From JALZUE01 sp051251725 (GTDB taxonomy: Bacteria > Pseudomonadota > Gammaproteobacteria > Enterobacterales > Alteromonadaceae), in the NCBI GenBank assembly GCA_051251725.1, contig JBPOFN010000033.1, forward strand, positions 1 to 48,019: DNA of 48,019 nucleotides, written 5' to 3'. This document shows positions 24,735-32,054 of this stretch, one piece after another. Position numbers and translations under genes: made by a program. Position 1 is the stretch's first letter. Each line of letters opens with the position of its first letter. The notes beneath the pieces are model-generated. The model saw only the letters and a program-made list of their open reading frames with translations, had not been told where the DNA came from and did no database searches.

Positions 24735-25130
24735 ACAGCCTCCTTGAAGATGTTGAAACTAACTTAACTGCTAGTTTATTTGAGTCATAGGGCAGGCGAG
24801 GTAACAAACCTAAGTTATGACGACATCATTAATTATCAGTGATTAATAAATGCGATAATTAATTCCATAATATCTTGCTATCTTATAAAGGATTTAGCGC
24901 TAAAAATAAACTTATTTCTGTTTTTTTGTAAAAATATCTGACACTAATTACCGGTAAAAACCGTAAATAAAGGATGAAAAGGGCAGTTAACTGATGGTTT
25001 ATCTTAACTATTGTATTAAAAATGAGCTTTTTAATGTTTTTATGTAAAAAAAATGGACATTTTGTTGTGATCTGATTAAGGTTAGCAAAAATAGAATAGT
25101 GACGTTTTATTCTCTTTAATCAATTTTAAT
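24735..25130. promoter_or_regulatory. Divergent regulatory region between two heme-protein operons
   Basis: 396 bp of AT-rich non-coding DNA separates the minus-strand heme operon and the plus-strand HzsA-like gene. It holds a 10-bp perfect inverted repeat (ATTAATTATC 24828-24837 / GATAATTAAT 24854-24863). Near 24952 the sequence GACACTAATTACCGGTAA looks like a shortened version of the dispersed repeat at 18061 and 41895. No small ORF or RNA gene is convincing here. Confidence 0.5.
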
Positions 25131-27851
25131 ATGGATATTTGCATGGATCCGAAGATAAGCTGTAGCGGACTTGCGTTGGTTTTATTCCTCTTAACGGGAT
25201 GTAACAGTGGGGTTGCAAACAAAGATGAAAGTGCTGATCCTGTATTAGTAGAATACCCTGTTGTTTATATCGAACGTGACATTTATATCAATGCTGACGA
25301 TGAACCGCTTGAAATGGCGAGTTTTTCTTTAACAGATCCGACCCGCTTTAATCCTGGCGCCAATCTTTTTCTAAAAAGTAATGCTTTTGCTGAATCTCAA
25401 GCAATTAACTTAACCCAAGCAATATTTTCAAGTGCTGACTTAACAACTGAAAGTGAGTCTGATCCCCGTATTGATATTCGCGACTTAAGTGTTTCAGCCG
25501 ATGGTCAGCAATTCCTTATTTCTATTCGTGCGCCGCAAATCACTAATGCTGATGATGATGAACAACCAAGTTGGAATATTTGGCATTATAATCACGCAGT
25601 CAAAAAATTAGCCCGTTTAATGGTTGATGACACACAGGCAGAGCAGGGCGATGACTTAATGGCATCATTTTTACCTGATGGCCGAATTATTTTTGCCTCT
25701 AATCGTCAGCGTTTATCAAAAGCGATTTTATTAGATGAAGGTAAATCACAATACCAAGGGCAAAATGAACGTCAACGCAGCGGGGTTTTTAATCTTCATA
25801 TTATGCAGGCGGACGGGTCATCGATAAAGCAGTTAACGTATAACTTAAGTCACGACTTTTATCCTTTAGTGTTACAAAACGGTAAAATTCTCTATAGCCG
25901 CTGGGATGCTATGGGCGGTGTTAATAAAATTAACTTGTATCAAATGTTACCTGATGGCACGGAAAATCAGCTTGTTTATGGTTGGCACTCACACCAATTA
26001 ACGGTTAATGAACAAAATGAAAATATTAACGTTAATATTAATTTTGTTAAGCCCCAGCAATTGCCTAATGGTGATATTTTGTTAATGTTATCGGCTGATA
26101 ATGATAGCGGTTACCAAAAACGGCCGATGATTATTAATATCACTGATTTTATCGATGAAAACCAAGCGATAGCTAATAATACGGCTGTTTCCGATTCAGC
26201 GGTGAGCATCTTATTTACAGAGCAGGCGTTTAATTACAGTTTTTCTGAGCAGCTTAATCCTGCTGGCCGCTTAACGTATTTATACCCACTCCCCGATCAC
26301 AGCAAACGTTATTTATTAAGCTTAGATTTATGTCGAGTGATTATCGATGAACGCTTACTTGCTTGTAGCCAATTAACCGATGCACAGCGCGGCGATGAAA
26401 ATCTTACCGCAGCGGATCCCGCGTATGAATTATGGCTATATAATCAGCTTGAAAATACTCAAAAATTAGTAGCGCGGCCAAATGCTGTCGATCAAATAAT
26501 CACCGAAGCCGCCATTTTACAACCGAGCGATATTACCGTTGAGTTTATTGCAGACAAAATTGTCGGTAATGAACTCGATACAGAATTATATAATCAGCAA
26601 TCAGCGGCTTTGCATATTCGCAGCGTCTACGATATTGGCGGCGTAGATACTAGTACTCGAGGTATCACAGCATTAAAAGATCCGACACAAACAACAGCGG
26701 CCGAGCGACCAGCAAGATTTATTCGCGTATTACGTGGTGTGCCTATGCCTTCAAACGATGTTCGGCAAGTAGCCAATACGGACTTTGGCCGCAGTAATCA
26801 ACAATTAATGCGTGAAATTATTGGTTATAGCCCCATTCAGCCAGATGGTTCAGTTAAAATAAAAGTGCCGGCCAATGTCCCTTTAGCGTTAAGTGTTTTA
26901 GATCAAAATGGCAAACGTATTGGTGGTCGTCATCGCCAGTGGATCACCATCAAAGCAGGGGAAACCCTAGAATGCCATGGCTGTCATACCAATAATAATA
27001 CTATGCCACATGGCCGTATTGATGCCGAGCCTGCCAGTATTAATAGCGGCGCGGTTTCTGGCGGTATGCCATTTCCCAATACGAGCAGTGCCATAATTCC
27101 AGATGCCGGACAAACCATGGCTGAAGCGGCGGAGCAAAGCTTTGGCTTAGCTGAGCTATCCAGTGATTTGTTTTATCAAGATATTTGGTCTGACAGTGAA
27201 CAATCTACGTTAAATCCATCAATTGCATTGTTATATAGCAAGTTAGCAACGCCAATCCCTAATGGCGGTACATGTTTTGACAACTGGTCAGCTTATTGCC
27301 GTATTCAAATTAATTATCTTGAGCATATAGCGCCGCTGTGGCAATTAGAGCGGCAAGTAGTTGATGTCCTAAGCAATGAGCTTATTCAAGACAATACCTG
27401 TGTGTCTTGTCACCAAGCTTACGATATTGACAATCTAGCTCAAGTTCCTGCCGGTCAGCTTGATCTCTCAGCAATACCGTCTGAACAGCCGGCACATATA
27501 GTAAGTTACCGGGAGTTATTCTTTAACGATGTTGAACAAGCGGTTGTTGACGGCATTTTAACTAACCGATTAATTGAAGTAACAGACAATCAAGGAAATA
27601 TCGTTTTTGAAGTTGATAGCGAAGGCGAATTAATTTTAGATGAGGATGGTTTACCTATTCCGCAGCTAACAACCGTACCGGTAACACCCGTTATGTCGCC
27701 TAATGGCGCGCGCGCAAGCAATCGTTTTTTTGAGGTCTTTGAGCGTTTAGACCACCAAGATATGTTATCAGCCACTGAAATTAAATTATTAAGTGAATGG
27801 TTAGATATTGGCGGCCAATATTACAATACACCTTTTTATCAACAGCCCTAG
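25131..27851 (+). CDS. HzsA-like diheme lipoprotein with TolB-type beta-propeller
   Basis: 906 residues. Lipobox LLTGC follows a short signal peptide, so a lipoprotein. Residues ~110-330 contain WD40/TolB-like blades (DIRDLSVSADGQQFLISIR, ASFLPDGRIIFASNR, VLQNGKILYSRWD). Two CxxCH motifs lie in the C-terminal half: C615-HG-C618-H619 (ECHGCHTNNN) and C757-VS-C760-H761 (TCVSCHQAYD). This layout matches proteins annotated as hydrazine-synthase alpha-subunit-like (HZS_alpha middle domain). That relationship is structural; nothing here suggests anammox. ATG 25143 has a better-placed GGA and is an alternative start. It is divergent from the other heme operon and upstream, by 149 bp, of the long envelope operon. 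Confidence 0.82.
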   Translation: MDICMDPKISCSGLALVLFLLTGCNSGVANKDESADPVLVEYPVVYIERDIYINADDEPLEMASFSLTDPTRFNPGANLFLKSNAFAESQAINLTQAIFSSADLTTESESDPRIDIRDLSVSADGQQFLISIRAPQITNADDDEQPSWNIWHYNHAVKKLARLMVDDTQAEQGDDLMASFLPDGRIIFASNRQRLSKAILLDEGKSQYQGQNERQRSGVFNLHIMQADGSSIKQLTYNLSHDFYPLVLQNGKILYSRWDAMGGVNKINLYQMLPDGTENQLVYGWHSHQLTVNEQNENINVNINFVKPQQLPNGDILLMLSADNDSGYQKRPMIINITDFIDENQAIANNTAVSDSAVSILFTEQAFNYSFSEQLNPAGRLTYLYPLPDHSKRYLLSLDLCRVIIDERLLACSQLTDAQRGDENLTAADPAYELWLYNQLENTQKLVARPNAVDQIITEAAILQPSDITVEFIADKIVGNELDTELYNQQSAALHIRSVYDIGGVDTSTRGITALKDPTQTTAAERPARFIRVLRGVPMPSNDVRQVANTDFGRSNQQLMREIIGYSPIQPDGSVKIKVPANVPLALSVLDQNGKRIGGRHRQWITIKAGETLECHGCHTNNNTMPHGRIDAEPASINSGAVSGGMPFPNTSSAIIPDAGQTMAEAAEQSFGLAELSSDLFYQDIWSDSEQSTLNPSIALLYSKLATPIPNGGTCFDNWSAYCRIQINYLEHIAPLWQLERQVVDVLSNELIQDNTCVSCHQAYDIDNLAQVPAGQLDLSAIPSEQPAHIVSYRELFFNDVEQAVVDGILTNRLIEVTDNQGNIVFEVDSEGELILDEDGLPIPQLTTVPVTPVMSPNGARASNRFFEVFERLDHQDMLSATEIKLLSEWLDIGGQYYNTPFYQQP

Positions 27852-28000
27852 TTACCGTTTATGTCAGTTGAAAATTTAGGTAACTAGACGCTTTAGTTAA
27901 CCGGATCATTTAAGTAACTAGCCCAGAGCAGCAAAGTAACAATAAAATTTAAAGGAATAACGATTATTATGCAGACAAATAAAATGGGTAAGATAACTTA

Positions 28001-28780
28001 ATGTTGCCAACGTTTCTAACACCGTTTCGGCAACATACAATAATTGCGACTTGTTGTTTTATCGCATTTTTATTACTGAGCCAGCAAACATTAGCCCAAT
28101 CGCCATCAGCGCTGGGGCCGCAATTATTAATTGAAGTACCTTTTGTTGAATTACATTCAGGGCCGGGTATCGGCTATCCAGTTATTAATGTTATCGAAAA
28201 AGATGATTTGGTGAATGTTTTAGTTAAACGTACCAGCTGGATAAAAGTAGCGGATAAACGTGGTAATCAAGGTTGGTTGCATCAAGACGCATTATTAAAC
28301 GTTAGTCACTCGGGTGAACAAGTAAAATTAAGTGAAATTGAATATCATGATTACCAACAGCGCACTTGGGAAGGCAGTGTGATGTTTGGCGATTTTAATG
28401 GTGCCAACTTTTATAATATCGCTTTAGGGTATGTTTTCAGCCCTGTTATTAGTACCGAAGTGTCGTTAGCAAAATCGCAAGGTGATATCTCAGATAGTGA
28501 TATTTATGAAGTCGCTTTACTTGGCCAACCTTTTCCTGATTTAACTCTTAGTCCTTATTTTTCAGTCGGTGTTGGCTTGATCAATACTGAACCGCATAGC
28601 GTTTTAGCGGATGCCAAAACACGCGAGCATACCTTACTCAGTACAGCGTTTGGCGGTAAATATTACCTAGCGCGCAATTTTGTCTTACGGGCCGAATATA
28701 AATATTCGTTAGTATTAACGGATAGAGATAACAATGAAGAGATCAAATTATGGAAATTAGGTTTCAGCGTATTTTTTTAA
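28001..28780 (+). CDS. Bacterial SH3 domain plus outer-membrane beta-barrel protein
   Basis: 259 residues: signal peptide (~1-32, ending TLAQ), an SH3b domain (~40-100: VELHSGPGIGYPVINVIEKDDLVNVLVKR...GWLHQDALL) that may bind peptidoglycan, then an eight-strand-like barrel (~120-259) of alternating aromatic strands ending in Phe, the usual Omp C-terminus. First gene of the run that continues to 41466. It may tether the outer membrane to the cell wall at the complex formed by its neighbours. Function unknown. Confidence 0.83.
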   Translation: MLPTFLTPFRQHTIIATCCFIAFLLLSQQTLAQSPSALGPQLLIEVPFVELHSGPGIGYPVINVIEKDDLVNVLVKRTSWIKVADKRGNQGWLHQDALLNVSHSGEQVKLSEIEYHDYQQRTWEGSVMFGDFNGANFYNIALGYVFSPVISTEVSLAKSQGDISDSDIYEVALLGQPFPDLTLSPYFSVGVGLINTEPHSVLADAKTREHTLLSTAFGGKYYLARNFVLRAEYKYSLVLTDRDNNEEIKLWKLGFSVFF

Positions 28781-28797
28781 AACAGGTACAGTTAACC

Positions 28798-29433
28798 ATG
28801 ATGTTAATAAAAACATTGATGATCGCGGGATTAACTATGGTGCTAGCTAGCACTCATAGTTTCGCAGTAGCAGCTGATGAGGTGATAATAAAACCTATTA
28901 TTGATCGCAAAGAAGTTTTAGATGATGTGCTGGATACCGAAAATTTTGAAATTGGCGTTCAAGCCGGACTGCTGAGTATTGAAGACTTTGAAAATAGTCA
29001 GTGGCTCAGTGCTCATATAAGCTATCATATTACCGAATATTTTTACTTAAAAGCGCGTTATGGCGTAGCAGAAGCCGGTCAAACGAGTTTCGAAAAACTA
29101 TCTAACACCTCGCCTTTATTAACTGATGAACAGCGAGAGTTAACCTATTACGGTTTAAGTGTTGGTTATAACTTAATGCCGGGGGAGATTTTCCTCGGTA
29201 AAGATCTCGCTTTTAATAGTGCTTTTTCTATTGAACTGGGAGCAGGCACAATAGAGTTTGCTGGTGACGATAACTTTACTGTCAACCTGTCGACTAACTT
29301 TCGTGTTTTTTTAAACGATTGGGCGGCATGGGATATTGGCGTTAGTGATTATGTTTTTGATACCACGATAACCGGTGAAACTAAAACGACACACAATCTT
29401 AATTTTACTACCGGTTTTGCGTTTTACTTTTAA
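28798..29433 (+). CDS. Outer-membrane beta-barrel domain protein
   Basis: 211 residues from ATG 28798, with signal peptide (MMLIKTLMIAGLTMVLA...FAVAA). The body is a series of amphipathic strands (FEIGVQAGLLSI, WLSAHISYHITEYFYLKARYG, YYGLSVGYNLMPGE) and the chain ends FAFYF. It resembles the 'outer membrane beta-barrel domain' family found next to SH3-barrel proteins in gliding and ExbBD-type loci. ATG 28798 starts 17 bp after the previous stop, with AGG upstream; the longer reading from 28750 overlaps the previous gene and lacks a ribosome site. Confidence 0.82.
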   Translation: MMLIKTLMIAGLTMVLASTHSFAVAADEVIIKPIIDRKEVLDDVLDTENFEIGVQAGLLSIEDFENSQWLSAHISYHITEYFYLKARYGVAEAGQTSFEKLSNTSPLLTDEQRELTYYGLSVGYNLMPGEIFLGKDLAFNSAFSIELGAGTIEFAGDDNFTVNLSTNFRVFLNDWAAWDIGVSDYVFDTTITGETKTTHNLNFTTGFAFYF

Positions 29434-29521
29434 TGACTTCTAACGCTTGGCCTAGACACTTAAGTAACTAAGCCGTTATCACATGTGGTTTAGAACAAAA
29501 ATGAAATTAATAAGGAATATT

Positions 29522-30043
29522 ATGTTGTTCAATAGTTTAAGAAAAATACCTCAACGCCTCTTATGTATCACTCTAGTGGCCTTATCATGTTGCACATTGC
29601 CAAGTGTTGCCAATGAATTAATTAATACCACAGCACCTGATTTCACCTTAAAAAGTATGGCGGGTGAAAACCTAAATTTAACCGAGCAGCGCGGAAATAT
29701 TATTGTTCTTAACTTTTGGGCTTCATGGTGCGGTCCGTGCCGAAAAGAAATGCCAATTCTGCAAGAGTTTCACGATAAATATACCTACTTAGGGGTTCAA
29801 GTTTGGGGTATTAATGTCGAACAAGAAAACCAAGCTGGCCGAGACTTTATCAATAATATCAAAGTCGATTTCCCGATTTTATTTGATGCCAAAAATACCT
29901 TATCAGCACTTTATCAAGTTGATGCCATGCCAACGACCGTGATTGTCGATCGTAATGGTCAGGTAAGATACGTTTTTCGCGGTTACAAAGACGGTTATGA
30001 AAAGAAATATGCAAAAGCGATCAAAAAGCTCATTCGTGAATAA
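29522..30043 (+). CDS. TlpA/ResA-family periplasmic thioredoxin
   Basis: 173 residues: signal peptide (LLCITLVALSCCTLPSVA), then a thioredoxin fold with redox-active C70-GP-C73 (NFWASWCGPCRKEMP) and the cis-Pro loop AMPTTVIVDRNG. Family members reduce disulfides in apocytochromes or other periplasmic partners. AAGGAA lies 6-7 nt before ATG 29522, which decides the start. The next gene encodes a small lipoprotein with a C-terminal CxC, an attractive redox partner; neighbouring CxxCH proteins could also be clients. Confidence 0.94.
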   Translation: MLFNSLRKIPQRLLCITLVALSCCTLPSVANELINTTAPDFTLKSMAGENLNLTEQRGNIIVLNFWASWCGPCRKEMPILQEFHDKYTYLGVQVWGINVEQENQAGRDFINNIKVDFPILFDAKNTLSALYQVDAMPTTVIVDRNGQVRYVFRGYKDGYEKKYAKAIKKLIRE

Positions 30044-30068
30044 AGTTAATGCTTAGTTGGAAAATGTT

Positions 30069-30305
30069 ATGAACGTTCATCTTTTTAAAAGTTTGTTAGT
30101 GCTGCTTACTGTCTTGTTATCGGGTTGTGCGCAACTAGGGATTGAACCTTGGGTTAAACCCTACGAAAGGCAAAATTTGTCAGACCCAATAATGAACCAG
30201 GGCAGACACCTTATTGCGAACAAACATGCTGCCCATGTGTCAGAAGCAAGAGAAGCTGGCCGCGGCGCAGAAGGAACAGGAGGCGGCGGTTGTGGTTGTA
30301 ACTAA
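30069..30305 (+). CDS. DUF4266 small lipoprotein with Gly-rich CGC tail
   Basis: 78 residues: signal peptide and lipobox LLSGC (C20), then the DUF4266 core LGIEPWVKPYERQNLSDPIM, a short helical linker, and a Gly-rich C-terminus ending GGGGCGCN. The terminal CxC is the only Cys pair in the mature protein apart from the lipidated Cys, and would suit metal binding or disulfide exchange. ATG 30069 is used because the TTG at 30057 would spoil the signal peptide. It lies 25 bp after the TlpA gene and 16 bp before the DUF3570 gene; I recall this trio as recurrent, often near apbE. Function unknown. Confidence 0.88.
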   Translation: MNVHLFKSLLVLLTVLLSGCAQLGIEPWVKPYERQNLSDPIMNQGRHLIANKHAAHVSEAREAGRGAEGTGGGGCGCN

Positions 30306-30321
30306 CTTGCTTAATACCACA

Positions 30322-31455
30322 ATGAAAATTGCTTCGGCTATTTTTATTGGCCTTATTATGCTGCAATCCTTAGCGCTTAATGCTGCGGTATTAGAGGCCG
30401 ACAAAGCAGATGTTTTATATCATAGCTACGAAGGCGGTGGTATGAAAATAGACGGGCCAGCGTTATTGCTGCGAAAAAAAATTACCGAATCTGTCGCGGT
30501 TTCTGCCTATTATTATGTTGATACCATTTCTTCGGCCTCGGTTGATGTCTTAAGTAATGCTAGCCCTTATAGCGAAGAGCGCCAAGAAGGCTCGCTAGGT
30601 CTTGAGTATTTGCACGATAAAACTATTTTATCAGTTGCTGTCAGCAAAAGTGATGAAGATGACTATTTAGCACAATCGCTGAGTTTTAATATCTCCCATG
30701 ATTTATTTGGTGACTTAACCAATGTTAATTTTGGTATCAGTTACGGTGATAATGATGTAATGCGTAATGGCGATGAAAACTTTTTAGAAAAAAGTAAGCA
30801 ATATCGCGTGCGCTCTGGTATTAGCCAAATATTAACCCGTAACTTAACCGCAAGTTTAAATATTGAAGGGGTGACCGACGAAGGGTATTTAAATAATCCT
30901 TATCGCACCGTTCGTTATCTCGATCAAAGTGTCGAGGCTGGTTTTGGTTCACAAACCGAAGTTTACCCCAATACCCGTAATTCTTTTGCCATCAAACTTT
31001 CAAGCAGTTATTACTTACCGTATCGCGCCGCTTTATTTGGCCACTATCGCTATTTTTCCGACAGTTGGGATATTGAAGCCCATGATATCGAACTGACTTA
31101 TCGCCACCCACTAGGAGATAGCTTTGTTTTCGAAGTTAAGTACCGACAATACCAGCAAACACAGGCTAATTTTTACAGTGATTTATTTAGCCATCGTAAT
31201 GCCCAGAACTTTTTAGCTCGAGATAAAGAGTTAAGTGACTTTGATGACGTTACCCTTGGTTTAGGTGTTACTTATCATATCCCGAAAAAGTATATCTTAA
31301 AGAATATGAGCTCGGAAGTCAGTCTGCAATGGGATCGTATTAGTTTTGATTATCATAATTTCCGTGACCGCACCGTTGATGCGCCACTCGGTGAAGAACC
31401 TTTATACAGTTTTGACGCCGATGTTATTCGCGCGTTTATTAGTGTCTATTTTTAA
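30322..31455 (+). CDS. DUF3570 outer-membrane barrel-like protein
   Basis: 377 residues: signal peptide (MKIASAIFIGLIMLQSLALNAA), then the DUF3570 start ADVLYHSYEGGGMKIDGPALLLRKKITESVAVSAYYYVD. About fourteen amphipathic beta segments with many Tyr/Phe follow, and the chain ends FISVYF like an outer-membrane barrel. ATG 30322 is chosen because the longer frame from 30214 runs through the DUF4266 coding region and buries the signal peptide. Its stop overlaps the next ATG by one base. Possible role: a pore or assembly barrel partnered with DUF4266. Confidence 0.88.
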   Translation: MKIASAIFIGLIMLQSLALNAAVLEADKADVLYHSYEGGGMKIDGPALLLRKKITESVAVSAYYYVDTISSASVDVLSNASPYSEERQEGSLGLEYLHDKTILSVAVSKSDEDDYLAQSLSFNISHDLFGDLTNVNFGISYGDNDVMRNGDENFLEKSKQYRVRSGISQILTRNLTASLNIEGVTDEGYLNNPYRTVRYLDQSVEAGFGSQTEVYPNTRNSFAIKLSSSYYLPYRAALFGHYRYFSDSWDIEAHDIELTYRHPLGDSFVFEVKYRQYQQTQANFYSDLFSHRNAQNFLARDKELSDFDDVTLGLGVTYHIPKKYILKNMSSEVSLQWDRISFDYHNFRDRTVDAPLGEEPLYSFDADVIRAFISVYF

Positions 31456-32048
31456 TGAATTTTTTGATTAGCAATAAGAGAAAGCCAATGGCAATAAACC
31501 CAATAGTTAACCACTTTATTCGTGTTGTGAAAGTGGCGACATTAAGCTGTGTCATGTTAACGAGTGTGTTAATAAGCAATCACTTAGCGGCGCAAGACGC
31601 TAGTGAAATAGCGAATGAGATTGCCGAGATTAAAAAAGAAGTCTTAAAGCTTAACCGCGAACTTTTTATTCTCGAAGAAGATTTGTTATTTCCTGCCAGT
31701 ACGCAAGTGGCGGTTTTTGTTTCTGTTGATATCGGCCGATTTTTTAGCTTAGATAGCGTTGAATTAAAGCTCAATAATGAAGAAGTCGCTGGTTTTTTAT
31801 ATACGTTAAGGCAACGTCAATCGTTAGAGCAAGGTGGCATTCAGCGTTTATTTAAAGGCAATATTAAAACAGGGTCGCATGAACTTACCGCGATCTTTAT
31901 CGGTATTGATCAAGAGCAAAGAAGAGTAAAAAGAGCGATAACTTATCAATTTGAAAAAGAAGATGACGCTGTAATGATTGAATTAAAGCTCGAAGATAAT
32001 ACCCGTAAGTTTCAAACGGAAGTTAAAGTTGAAGAATGGATCCTATAA
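31455..32048 (+). CDS. Exported protein with coiled coil, unknown function
   Basis: 197 residues. Signal peptide (VATLSCVMLTSVLISNHLAAQ), then a short heptad-like helix (EIANEIAEIKKEVLKLNRELFILEEDLL cut at residues ~50-80), then a beta-rich domain (~85-190: QVAVFVSVDIG, SVELKLNNEEVAGFLYT, GSHELTAIFIG). No Cys in the mature part and no recognised family. ATG 31455 overlaps the previous stop (TAATG); ATG 31488 has a better AAGAGA box and a cleaner signal peptide. The position, between DUF3570 and TPR genes, suggests a periplasmic adaptor of the same complex. Confidence 0.72.
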   Translation: MNFLISNKRKPMAINPIVNHFIRVVKVATLSCVMLTSVLISNHLAAQDASEIANEIAEIKKEVLKLNRELFILEEDLLFPASTQVAVFVSVDIGRFFSLDSVELKLNNEEVAGFLYTLRQRQSLEQGGIQRLFKGNIKTGSHELTAIFIGIDQEQRRVKRAITYQFEKEDDAVMIELKLEDNTRKFQTEVKVEEWIL

Positions 32049-32054
32049 ATTAAT

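Noticed and set aside
25131..27851. True hydrazine synthase subunit
   Set aside because: The propeller and CxxCH layout is shared by many lipoproteins; there are no HzsB/C partners and the host looks like a marine heterotroph, not an anammox bacterium.
30214..30321. N-terminal extension of the DUF3570 gene from 30214
   Set aside because: It runs through the DUF4266 coding region in another frame and would place the signal peptide 36 residues inside the protein; ATG 30322 gives a standard signal peptide.
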